From assembly GCA_044345075.1 (NCBI GenBank), contig JBIJBU010000079.1, positions 1-8,308 of the forward strand: DNA of 8,308 bases. The letters are read 5' to 3'. Positions 1 through 6,472 of the stretch are shown in pieces. A model generated the notes under the pieces. It searched no databases, was not told where the DNA came from, and saw only the letters and a program-made list of their open reading frames with translations. The first letter of the stretch is position 1. Each line of letters begins with the position of its first letter. The position numbers and the translations under genes were made by a program. The DNA comes from CAIKZY01 sp044345075. GTDB taxonomy: Bacteria; Actinomycetota; Actinomycetes; S36-B12.

Positions 1-895
1 GATAGCGAATGTCGCCGGGGACCAGCGCTGCGTCGATGAGTTTCTCCGGGGCCAGGAATGCCGCGCCGATGCCGGTGCAGCCGGCACCGTACGGATACGC
101 CTCGGTCGTGATGCGCAGCCCTTGATCGCGCCCCCTCTCGAGCAGCGCATGGACGCGATCTACGTGCCGGGTCGAGGTGCTGTTGATGTGGCACAGGTGC
201 ATGTGAGCGCCGGTGGCGAGTGCTGCGGTGACCACCTCCGCAGCACCGAAAAGGCCGCTGTCAGGTCGGGAAAGCTCGCGCACGTGGGTATAGGTCACGG
301 AGCGCTCGTCCGCGGCAAGCTGAGCCAGATCGAGGTACTCAGCGCCGGTCGACTCCTCGCAGTAGCCGAGCAAGACACCGATACCCAGGGCGCCTTCTGC
401 GAGTTGCCCTCGAAGCCCGTCGAGCATCGCTAGGTTCTCGGACACCGACAGTGCGCGGTGCCAATCAGCGTTGTTGATGTTGGCGAGAAATGCGTCAAGC
501 CCCGCACCCACGTCAATGCCGCACACGGACATGCGCACCAGTGCCCAGGATGCGGAGAATCCGTAGTGATTAGGACTCCCTTCCTCCCCGACCGACGCGT
601 AGGCACCTGCAACATCGAGCTCACCACCCTCAAGCTCGAGCGCAGTCGTGACGCCATCGCATACCTGCAGGGCTCGTGACGCAAAGTCACGGCAGTGACT
701 GTGCAGATCGATGAAGCCCGGGGCCAGTACCAGGCCGGTGAGGTCAAGTTCGCGCAAGCCGTGCAGGCCTGCTGAGCCACCGATGACCACTGCGGTAATC
801 GTGCTGCCGTCGACTGCAACGTCGCACACTGCATCAAGAGAGGTCTCTGGATCAATGGTTCGCGCACCACGCAAGACCAGGTCATGTTCGCTCAT
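1..895 (-). CDS. N-acyl-D-amino-acid / D-glutamate deacylase-like amidohydrolase (C-terminus cut by window edge)
   Basis: Partial gene: 298 codons are visible from an ATG at 895, and the reading frame runs off the left edge without a stop. It belongs to the metal-dependent amidohydrolase superfamily (TIM barrel, cytosolic; it hydrolyses an amide or ring C-N bond). Visible motifs: an N-terminal beta-sandwich segment (about residues 1-57), then the metal-binding HxH in GFIDLHSH (H65, H67), DGVTTALELEGG (80-91), a likely metal His in THVRE (H204), another in CHINS (H236), and EAYPYG (265-270). This layout resembles the D-aminoacylase / N-acyl-D-glutamate deacylase branch, whose members are usually about 450-550 residues, so roughly a third is missing, including the expected catalytic Asp. 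The Cys that bridges the metals in classical D-aminoacylase is absent, with ELE at that place. The start is supported by AGAGGAG at 901-907, 5 nt upstream. It lies 76 nt downstream of the importer ATPases and probably acts on the imported compound. Family call is firm; the exact substrate is inferred. Confidence 0.85.
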   Translation of the reverse strand, partial: MSEHDLVLRGARTIDPETSLDAVCDVAVDGSTITAVVIGGSAGLHGLRELDLTGLVLAPGFIDLHSHCRDFASRALQVCDGVTTALELEGGELDVAGAYASVGEEGSPNHYGFSASWALVRMSVCGIDVGAGLDAFLANINNADWHRALSVSENLAMLDGLRGQLAEGALGIGVLLGYCEESTGAEYLDLAQLAADERSVTYTHVRELSRPDSGLFGAAEVVTAALATGAHMHLCHINSTSTRHVDRVHALLERGRDQGLRITTEAYPYGAGCTGIGAAFLAPEKLIDAALVPGDIRY

Positions 896-900
896 GCTCA

Positions 901-907
901 CTCCTCT
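901..907 (-). promoter_or_regulatory. Shine-Dalgarno site of the amidohydrolase gene
   Basis: On the minus strand this reads AGAGGAG, five bases before the ATG at 895. It decides this start over the in-frame GTG at 899-901, which has no comparable site. The inverted repeat at 908-943 abuts it directly. Confidence 0.7.
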
Positions 908-943
908 CGCTTCGCAGCAGAACCGACAGGCATCTTCGAAGCG
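908..943 (-). repeat. Inverted repeat (7-bp arms) just upstream of the amidohydrolase RBS
   Basis: CGCTTCG at 908-914 and CGAAGCG at 937-943 are perfect reverse complements separated by 22 nt, inside the 76-nt gap between the second ATPase and the amidohydrolase. In mRNA this could fold into a stem ending just before the Shine-Dalgarno site. There is no T-tract after it, so it does not look like an intrinsic terminator. It could be an RNA-processing or translation-control element, or chance. Confidence 0.35.
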
Positions 944-971
944 TCGAGGGTGACTTCGGTGCTGGAGCGTG

Positions 972-1760
972 TCATCGTGACTCCCCTGAACCAGGAACCC
1001 AGCCGGGACGAGGCACGCTCGCACGCAGCAGTTGGGTGTACTCGTGTCGTGGATTGTCGAGCACGGAACCTGTCTCCCCACGTTCGACGATCTGACCGCC
1101 ACGCATGACCATCACTTCATCTGTCACATGGCGCACTACAGCAAGATCGTGGCTGACGAACACGTAGGCGACACCTGTCTGTTCGCGGATATCCGCCAGC
1201 AAATTGAGGATCTGTGCCTGGATGGAGACATCCAGCGCAGCCACAGACTCGTCAAGAATCAGTCCGCGAGGCTCCGTGGCGAGTGCACGCGCGATCGCCG
1301 TGCGCTGCCGCTGCCCGCCAGACAGGACAGAGGGGCGTGAGGTTAGCACCCGCTCAGGCATGCCCACGAGGTCAATGAGGGCGCGAGCACGTGCGTCGAG
1401 AAGATTTCGATCCACGCCGGAGACACGCAACGCCTCGCGCAAAGCGTCACCAACAGTTTGCCGGGGATCAAGCGAGGAATAGGGATCCTGGAACACGATC
1501 TGCAAAGACCGCGCGCGACGCCATCGTTGGCGAGCGCTCTTCGCCGGAAGCGAGCAGTTCTCGCCCGCGATCTCAATTGAGCCCGAGGTGGGTCTTTCGA
1601 GTCCGACCAGCATCTTGGCGAGAGTTGTCTTGCCGGATCCGGACTCACCCACGATGCCCAAACTGCCGCCATGGGGTAACTCGAATGAGACGTCATCAAC
1701 GGCCACTAAGTCGCCGTACACCTTGCGCAGTCTTTGCGTGACGATGAGGGGTGCGCTCAC
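972..1760 (-). CDS. Peptide/opine-type ABC importer ATPase, second subunit (DppF/OppF-like, short form)
   Basis: Cytosolic ATPase that powers the importer, pairing with the ATPase encoded immediately upstream. With the GTG start at 1760 it has 262 residues. Landmarks: Walker A GESGSGKTT (38-46), Q-loop Q91 in VFQDPYSSLDP, signature LSGGQ (146-150), Walker B ending LILDE (D170, E171), D-loop SVAALD and H-loop H204 in SHD. It ends soon after the HEYTQLL segment typical of this family, so it lacks the C-terminal Cys-containing extension of its partner and of many OppF/DppF proteins (about 320 residues). The residue after Walker B is Ser (DES) instead of the usual Pro (DEP). The start is ambiguous: GTG at 1760 gives a 4-bp GTGA overlap with the upstream stop and an N-terminus (VSAPLIV) typical of the family, while in-frame GTG at 1772 has a better-placed GGGAG site and would add four residues. 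Confidence 0.93.
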   Translation of the reverse strand: MSAPLIVTQRLRKVYGDLVAVDDVSFELPHGGSLGIVGESGSGKTTLAKMLVGLERPTSGSIEIAGENCSLPAKSARQRWRRARSLQIVFQDPYSSLDPRQTVGDALREALRVSGVDRNLLDARARALIDLVGMPERVLTSRPSVLSGGQRQRTAIARALATEPRGLILDESVAALDVSIQAQILNLLADIREQTGVAYVFVSHDLAVVRHVTDEVMVMRGGQIVERGETGSVLDNPRHEYTQLLRASVPRPGWVPGSGESR

Positions 1761-2731
1761 GCCGACCCCCACAGGATTTCTCCCGCACGGTGGCAGCGAA
1801 CCTCATGCCCATCCGCGAGAACCATCGAGGGCTGATCGGAGCGACAGGCGTCGAGCACGAACGTACAGCGCGGCGCGAAGGTGCACCCAGCAATATCTTC
1901 GAGTCCGGATGCAGGTTGACCGGGGATCGCCCTGAGCCGGGTCTCGCGAGCCTCGAGCCGCGGCCTCGCGTCGAGCAGTGCCCGCGTATAGGGATGTCGT
2001 GACTTCTCGTGAAGCTCGTCCGCCGGAAGAGTCTCGACGATGCGGCCGGCGTACATCACGTGGATGGTGTCGCAGACCGCGGCAGCGAGCTCGAGATCAT
2101 GAGTCACGAACACCATGGCCATGCCGCGCTCGCGCCTCAACTTGTCGATGAGGGCCATCACGGCCGACTGCGTCGTGACATCAAGAGCCGTGGTGGGCTC
2201 ATCAGCGAGCAAGAGTTCGGGTTCGTAGAGCAGTGTCGAGGCAATCATCACTCGCTGCAGCAAGCCACCGGAGAGCTGGGCCGGAAATGAGGTAAGTCGT
2301 CTCTCGGGATCGGTGACTCCGACTTCATCCAGTACCTCGACCGCCTTGTCCCGCGCTCGCGAGCGGCTCCAGCCCAGGTTCGTGACAACGTTCTCGATCA
2401 GGAAATCACCGACCTTACGGACCGGATTGATCGCAGCGCGTGGATCCTGGAAGACCATCGCTACCTGAGCTGAGCGGTAGCGGCGGAGGCGATCCGACGA
2501 CATCGAGGCAACGTCCTCCCCGAAAAAACGCAGGTTGCCCTTCTGTGTGGCGGCGGGCGGGAGCAACCCTGCGATACTTCGCACGGTCAAGCTCTTGCCG
2601 GAGCCTGACTCCCCCACAATGCCGACTGCCGCCCCTGCACCCACCGAAAGGTCAACCCCATGCAGGATGCGCCCCATTCCGCCCGGAATAGGTACGTCGA
2701 GTGTGAGACCTTCGACCTCGAGGAGGCTCAT
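1757..2731 (-). CDS. Peptide/opine-type ABC importer ATPase, first subunit (DppD/OppD-like)
   Basis: ATP-hydrolysing subunit of the oligopeptide/dipeptide-type importer, 324 residues from the ATG at 2731. Visible: Walker A GESGSGKS (40-47), Q-loop Q95 in VFQDPRAAINP, signature LSGG (153-156) followed by the uncommon LLQR (MRQR is usual), Walker B LLLADE (D177, E178), D-loop TTALD (180-184), H-loop H211 in THD, then the family's C-terminal extension with HPYTRALL (246-253) and cysteines at 283, 289, 296 and 313 in a GCTFAPRC context. In related Dpp/Opp ATPases this Cys cluster can bind an iron-sulphur centre. The ATG at 2731 makes a 4-bp ATGA overlap with the permease stop and has GGGGAG just upstream. 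An in-frame GTG at 2743 is possible but has a poor ribosome site. The length is full for the family. Confidence 0.95.
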   Translation of the reverse strand: MSLLEVEGLTLDVPIPGGMGRILHGVDLSVGAGAAVGIVGESGSGKSLTVRSIAGLLPPAATQKGNLRFFGEDVASMSSDRLRRYRSAQVAMVFQDPRAAINPVRKVGDFLIENVVTNLGWSRSRARDKAVEVLDEVGVTDPERRLTSFPAQLSGGLLQRVMIASTLLYEPELLLADEPTTALDVTTQSAVMALIDKLRRERGMAMVFVTHDLELAAAVCDTIHVMYAGRIVETLPADELHEKSRHPYTRALLDARPRLEARETRLRAIPGQPASGLEDIAGCTFAPRCTFVLDACRSDQPSMVLADGHEVRCHRAGEILWGSA

Positions 2732-3585
2732 TCGACTCCCCACATCCGAGCGAGTCGATCTCCGAGCACTCCGAACGAGACAGCGGCGAGCACCAAGCAG
2801 CTTCCCGCTGCCAGGGTCTGCATGGGATAGCCCTGCAATAGTCCAGGCGCACCCGCAGCCACCATGGCGCCCCAGTCAGCCGTTGGTGGCTGTACGCCGA
2901 GACCGAGGAAGGATAGGCCACCGAGATCGAGGGTCGCGTAGCCGAATGTGATGATCGCCTGCGCGATGATAAACGGCAGCAGATTGGGCAGCACGTGCCG
3001 AATGACGATTCGCAGATCGCCATACCCCATCACTCGGAATGCCTTCACGTACTCCATTCCGGTCTCGCGCAGTGCGGTACTGCGCAGCAACCGCGCCATG
3101 CCGGGCGTGTAGGCGAGTGTGAGCGCGATGACTGCGATACCTAGGCTGGGGCCGAAAATCGTCACCAGCACGATGGCGAGCAGCAGTCCAGGAAACGCGA
3201 AGGCGATATCAAAGGCAGCCGACAGGCCGGCGTCGGTCCATCCACGACGCCAGGCCGCAATGAGCGCGAGCGTGGTGCCGAGAACCGTCGAGATCAGCAC
3301 GAGCATCATCGGTCCGATAAAGCTGCTTCGAGCTCCGACCAGAATCCGGGAGAAGAGGTCACGACCCAACTCGTCGAAACCGAGAGGGTGACCGGGAATC
3401 GGGCCAACATTGGCGTAGGCGATATCGATCGAGTCAGGGTCATGCGGGGCAAGCGCGGCCCCGAAAATGGCGATGAATGCAAACAGGATGATGATCGCTA
3501 GGGCGATCCATCCCAGGAAGCCAAGGTGCGAGAGCCTGCTGCGCTTGCGCGGCCCGACCAGGGCTGCTGCTTGAGCGATAGACAT
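2728..3585 (-). CDS. Peptide/opine-type ABC importer permease, second subunit (DppC/OppC-like)
   Basis: Inner-membrane subunit of the importer, 285 residues. After a basic N-terminal tail (PRKRSR, 12-17) comes the first membrane segment (about 24-46), then the loop APHDPDS and the DppC/OppC hallmark HPLGFDELGRD (66-76) with LVGAR following. The binding-protein-dependent transport domain fills the rest with about five further hydrophobic segments. The cytoplasmic EAA-type coupling loop sits near 178-201 (EYVKAFRVMGYGDL then RHVLPN), where the usual EAA is KAF. The start shares one base with the upstream permease stop (TGATG), and GGAGAG at 3592-3597 gives a good ribosome site. Its stop overlaps the next ATPase start by 4 bp, so the four genes are translationally coupled. 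It forms a heterodimer with the preceding permease. Confidence 0.95.
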   Translation of the reverse strand: MSIAQAAALVGPRKRSRLSHLGFLGWIALAIIILFAFIAIFGAALAPHDPDSIDIAYANVGPIPGHPLGFDELGRDLFSRILVGARSSFIGPMMLVLISTVLGTTLALIAAWRRGWTDAGLSAAFDIAFAFPGLLLAIVLVTIFGPSLGIAVIALTLAYTPGMARLLRSTALRETGMEYVKAFRVMGYGDLRIVIRHVLPNLLPFIIAQAIITFGYATLDLGGLSFLGLGVQPPTADWGAMVAAGAPGLLQGYPMQTLAAGSCLVLAAVSFGVLGDRLARMWGVE

Positions 3586-4529
3586 CAGGCACTCTCCGAT
3601 CGAACACGTGGATCGAGGTACCAGTAGAGAATGTCAACGAGGATGTTCAGTACCACAAACGCCACCACCAGGATCAAGGTCACTGCCTGAACAACAGCAA
3701 GATCCTGCTGACGAGCTGCTGTCACGAGTAGCTTGCCGAGCCCCTCGATGGCGAACGCCTGCTCCACAAAGGCAGTGCCCACGATGAGTCCGGCGAGAAT
3801 GAGCCCCGAGATGCTCAGAATCGGAAGGAGGCCATTGCGCAGGACGTGTCGGCTGATGATCAGCCGGCGAGGGATCCCTCGGACAGTAGCCGTGGCGACA
3901 TGGTCGCGACTGAGCTCGGTGCGAACTGATGCGCGCGTCGTCCGTGCGACGAATGCGCTTGCACCGAGCGCTAGTGCAAGCGACGGTAACACAAGATGCC
4001 ATAGCGTGTTGATCGGATTGCCGTCACCGATTCCGATCGCAGGAAACCAGCCGAGTCGTAGTGCAAAGACGTTGATGAGCACGAAAGAGGACACGAACGC
4101 CGGGATGGACGACACGAGGGTTGCTGTGGCCATCGTGGCCGTATCGATGGCGCCGCCGCGCAATGCCGCCACGATTCCGAGGGTGAGTCCAAACACCATG
4201 ATCATGATGAATGACATCACTACCAAATAGAGCGTGGTCGGCACTCGGGACTCGAGGAGGACAGACACATCGGTGTTGAAGGACGCGGACTGCCCCAGGT
4301 CACCCGAGAACACGCCACCGAGCCAGGAGAAGTAGCGGGTGAAGAACGGATCGTCAAGGTTGTACTCAGCCCGCAGCGCGGCTAGGCGCTCTGGTGTCGT
4401 GGGTTTCCCCGCCGTCAGGAAGTCAACCGGATCGCCCGGTGCCAGATAGAGCGCAGTGTGGACGAGCAGAGTGATCGCGAGGATTGTGACGAGCCCTAGA
4501 AGGATGCGGCGCCCGAGAAAGGACCTCAT
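3585..4529 (-). CDS. Peptide/opine-type ABC importer permease, first subunit (DppB/OppB-like)
   Basis: Inner-membrane subunit of the importer, 314 residues from the ATG at 4529. The N-terminus MRSFLGRRILLG is the usual DppB opening (basic cap, then a membrane segment at about 9-29), followed by the periplasmic APGDP motif (30-34), a soluble loop with RAEYNLDDPF (53-62), and the family motif GDLGQS (76-81). About five more hydrophobic segments follow. The cytoplasmic coupling loop lies at about 209-232 (DHVATATVRGIP then SRHVLRN). GAGGA lies about 8-9 nt before the ATG. An in-frame GTG at 4547 would add six residues (MLEDDP), which do not look like a family N-terminus. The gene begins 42 nt after the binding-protein stop. 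The gap has no obvious terminator, consistent with one transcript. Confidence 0.95.
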   Translation of the reverse strand: MRSFLGRRILLGLVTILAITLLVHTALYLAPGDPVDFLTAGKPTTPERLAALRAEYNLDDPFFTRYFSWLGGVFSGDLGQSASFNTDVSVLLESRVPTTLYLVVMSFIMIMVFGLTLGIVAALRGGAIDTATMATATLVSSIPAFVSSFVLINVFALRLGWFPAIGIGDGNPINTLWHLVLPSLALALGASAFVARTTRASVRTELSRDHVATATVRGIPRRLIISRHVLRNGLLPILSISGLILAGLIVGTAFVEQAFAIEGLGKLLVTAARQQDLAVVQAVTLILVVAFVVLNILVDILYWYLDPRVRSESA

Positions 4530-4571
4530 GGGGTCATCCTCGAGCACCGCCCCCTACAACCTGCGAATGTG

Positions 4572-6260
4572 TCACGGAGCTCCGAGCTGATTGGCCCACG
4601 GACTCCAAATGTGCGCCGGAGCCGTGACTACCGCGCCGGTAATCGCATTGCTCAGGAAGTAGGCATTCGGCGAGGTAGTCGTCGGGATCCATGCGAAGTC
4701 CTCAGTCATCAGTGACTGTGCCTCGATCACAATTGCCGCACGCTCGTTCTCATCAACAGTCACGAGTGCCTTGGCGAGCAGGTCTGCTGCCTGAGGGTTC
4801 TTGTAGCCGCCCCAGTTCCCTGAGCCATCAGGCAGGCCTACCATCGAATAGATCGACAGTGGATCTGTCACCAGGCTGAGAAAGTTCGTCTCGAAGATAT
4901 CAATGTCAGGCTTCTCCTGTGAGCTGAACAAGGTCCCCGCAAAGTCGAACCCGACCTTTTTGATGCTCGCATCGAAGCCAATCGACTCCGCTGCAGCCTG
5001 CAGAACGAGGGCACTGTTGACTGAGTCGGGCAGTTCTGAGAAGGCCGCGATCACCAGGCGCGGATTGCTGACACCCGATTCGGCAACTAGCTTCTTTGCC
5101 GCCTCGAGATCCTGAGTGGGTAGCGGCAGCGCATCCCAGGCAGCGCCGTAGGCGTCAACCGCGTAACCCCATGATCCCGGAGTGGCCAAGGCCTTGGCAG
5201 GAGAGCCGGAACCGCCCGTCATCGTCTGGATGAGGCTGGTGTAATCCAGGGACTTCGCGAGAGCCTCGCGAAGCTTGGGATTCGACATGGAGCCTTCGGA
5301 GTTCCAGATCGGAACCCAGGCACCGAAGGCCGTGCCGCGGCCAAAGCCAACAGATCCGTTGGTCGCGTCCTTCAGGGGCGAAATCGACGAAGGAGGCAGC
5401 AGGAAAGCCCCGTCGATCTGTCCTGACTTCATTCCGGCCACGGCAGCCGCCGGATCGGTCACGAACGAGTATGTGATCTGACCCGAGAGTTGCTTGCCCT
5501 CTCCCTTGCCCCACCATGAGGGATTAGCAGTGATGACGATGCTCTTGCCTGGAGTCCACGAGTCGAGGGAGTACGGCCCGGAACACATCAGTGATCCACC
5601 GGGCTGTCCGAAGGTCTCCTTATTCGCCTCGAAAAAGGACTTCGAATAGACCGCGGATGCACTCGTCGCAAGATTCGACCTGACGAGCACATCTGGCTTC
5701 GACAAGGTGATCGTCAGCGTTGATGCGTCGGTGGCAGTCACGTTCGAGATGGCCTTCAGATCGCCGGCGTACTGGGACGCGGGATCCGTACGCGCGCGAT
5801 CAAGCGCAAATGCAGCATCCTGTGCCGTCACCGGCGTGCCATCCCAGAATGTCGCATCGGTGCGCAGCTTGGCCACCAGCGTGGTCGGATCCGTCTCCGT
5901 CACCTCAGTCGCCAAGCCCGGCTGGATTGATCCATCGGGGGCGATCGTCAGCAGCGACTCGCACAGGTTGACTCCGACGACGTTCTGGGAGCCACTCCAC
6001 GTCAGGCTCGGGTCGAGCGACAGCGGCTCGCCGTCACCCAGGTTCCAGTTCACGTTCGCGATGGGCGAGACGCCCGGAGGTGTCGACACGGTCAGGGTGT
6101 CAATGGGCGCTGCGGCCGTCTCGGCGGCATCAGGGGAGGTCGTCCCTGAGCTCGAGGGAGCCGGCGCACCCGAGCAGGCCGCAAGCACCAATGTCAGTAC
6201 CGAGGCAGTGCCCGCGAGAGCCGGACGTCGTCCCACGAATCGAATGCTGGAAATGGCCAT
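4572..6260 (-). CDS. Lipoprotein solute-binding protein of a peptide/opine-type ABC importer (SBP_bac_5 family)
   Basis: Extracytoplasmic receptor that captures the substrate for the importer encoded downstream; 562 residues, normal for the DppA/OppA family. The N-terminus is a lipoprotein signal: basic RFVGRRP, a hydrophobic stretch, and lipobox LAAC with the lipidated Cys at 29, followed by a Ser/Pro/Thr/Ala-rich linker (about 30-53), the style of Gram-positive, especially actinobacterial, lipoproteins. Family landmarks are EPLSLDP (78-84), NLCESLLTIAPDGSIQPGLA (98-117), the FWDGTPVTAQDAAFALDRA segment, CSGPYSLDSW, and a C-terminal HIWSPWANQLG. The ATG at 6260 has AGGAGA at 6265-6270. It is first in the leftward unit and faces the aldehyde dehydrogenase across the shared control region. 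The ligand cannot be predicted from this family; peptides, opines, nickel, sugars and N-acyl compounds all occur. Confidence 0.95.
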   Translation of the reverse strand: MAISSIRFVGRRPALAGTASVLTLVLAACSGAPAPSSSGTTSPDAAETAAAPIDTLTVSTPPGVSPIANVNWNLGDGEPLSLDPSLTWSGSQNVVGVNLCESLLTIAPDGSIQPGLATEVTETDPTTLVAKLRTDATFWDGTPVTAQDAAFALDRARTDPASQYAGDLKAISNVTATDASTLTITLSKPDVLVRSNLATSASAVYSKSFFEANKETFGQPGGSLMCSGPYSLDSWTPGKSIVITANPSWWGKGEGKQLSGQITYSFVTDPAAAVAGMKSGQIDGAFLLPPSSISPLKDATNGSVGFGRGTAFGAWVPIWNSEGSMSNPKLREALAKSLDYTSLIQTMTGGSGSPAKALATPGSWGYAVDAYGAAWDALPLPTQDLEAAKKLVAESGVSNPRLVIAAFSELPDSVNSALVLQAAAESIGFDASIKKVGFDFAGTLFSSQEKPDIDIFETNFLSLVTDPLSIYSMVGLPDGSGNWGGYKNPQAADLLAKALVTVDENERAAIVIEAQSLMTEDFAWIPTTTSPNAYFLSNAITGAVVTAPAHIWSPWANQLGAP

Positions 6261-6277
6261 GAAGTCTCCTGGAGTGG

Positions 6278-6293
6278 GCAGATAAACCTCTGC
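6278..6293. repeat. Inverted repeat GCAGA-N6-TCTGC in the binding-protein leader
   Basis: Perfect 5-bp arms (6278-6282 and 6289-6293) separated by six AT-rich bases, lying 7 nt upstream of the Shine-Dalgarno site of the binding-protein gene. It could be a repressor half-site pair overlapping the 5' leader or a small mRNA hairpin. The TCTGC half-site appears again at 6380-6384. Short arms mean chance is possible. Confidence 0.35.
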
Positions 6294-6373
6294 GTAGAAT
6301 AGTTATGCTAAGGCAAATTAGAACGCAAGAGTTTCCGAAAAGTGACAAAATTCGATTGAAAAACGATGTGAGC

Positions 6374-6393
6374 ACTAGGTCTGCTAGTCAGAC
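6374..6393. repeat. Two interleaved inverted repeats, candidate operator
   Basis: ACTAG (6374-6378) pairs with CTAGT (6384-6388), and GTCTG (6379-6383) pairs with CAGAC (6389-6393). The two perfect 5-bp inverted repeats interlock within 20 bases, each with a 5-nt spacer. The position near the middle of the divergent spacer fits an operator serving one or both promoters. No regulator family can be named from it. Confidence 0.4.
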
Positions 6394-6408
6394 AGGCACT
6401 CCGAAAAC

Positions 6409-6426
6409 GGGCGGATCGCTCCGCTC
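6409..6426 (+). repeat. Stem-loop in the presumed leader of the aldehyde dehydrogenase gene
   Basis: GGGCGGA (6409-6415) can pair with TCCGCTC (6420-6426), seven pairs including one G-U, closing a 4-nt loop (TCGC). It is the strongest fold in the spacer and lies 46 nt before the GTG start at 6473. A five-T run occurs only 17 nt further on (6444-6448), too far for a standard intrinsic terminator. It could be a leader hairpin or a protein-binding palindrome. Confidence 0.35.
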
Positions 6427-6462
6427 AATCCTCTGTTCGTAACCTTTTTGGGCTAATTGTTT

Positions 6463-6466
6463 GGAG
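6463..6466 (+). promoter_or_regulatory. Shine-Dalgarno site of the aldehyde dehydrogenase gene
   Basis: GGAG lies six bases before the GTG at 6473 and selects that codon as the start. The upstream in-frame TTG at 6461 would overlap this site and has no ribosome site of its own. Confidence 0.65.
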
Positions 6467-6472
6467 CCGTCT

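Larger units (their letters stand above)
6261..6472. promoter_or_regulatory. Divergent promoter/operator region between importer operon and aldehyde dehydrogenase
   Basis: This 212-bp non-coding stretch separates the two divergent units and is clearly AT-richer than the flanking genes, especially 6281-6365. It must hold promoters for both directions. Weak candidates: leftward, TTGCGT (6328-6323) with TAACTA (6305-6300) at 17-nt spacing, or TCTAAT (6322-6317) as a -10 with TTGTCA (6348-6343), whose 20-nt spacing is too long; rightward, TTGAAA (6356-6361) with TCTGCT (6380-6385) at 18 nt, which would place the -10 inside the inverted repeats at 6374-6393. None is convincing alone. Several inverted repeats, listed separately, could be operators. 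No regulator gene is in the window. Confidence 0.6.

Noticed and set aside
430..885. A 151-codon minus-strand frame within the amidohydrolase region
   Set aside because: The adjacent frame from 895 gives an unbroken amidohydrolase with all expected motifs; this one is an out-of-frame shadow, so there is no frameshift in the real gene.
2732..2743. GTG at 2743 as the start of the first ATPase
   Set aside because: The ATG at 2731 has a better ribosome site (GGGGAG) and makes the typical 4-bp overlap with the upstream stop.
3733..4230. A 165-codon open frame on the plus strand opposite the first permease
   Set aside because: The encoded sequence has no family features and is the mirror of the permease coding frame.
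5707..6285. A 192-codon open frame on the plus strand opposite the binding-protein gene
   Set aside because: It lies antisense to the signal peptide and N-domain of a clearly real lipoprotein, has no recognisable domain, and is explained by the strand's high-GC codon pattern.
6335..6407. Direct repeat CCGAAAA (6335-6341 and 6401-6407) in the divergent spacer
   Set aside because: Seven bases only, with no symmetry or consistent placement relative to promoter candidates; chance is adequate.
6409..6448. Possible intrinsic terminator (stem plus T-run) in the divergent region
   Set aside because: The T-run is 17 nt past the stem on the plus strand, and on the minus strand only a short T-run follows; no gene ends here that would need a terminator.
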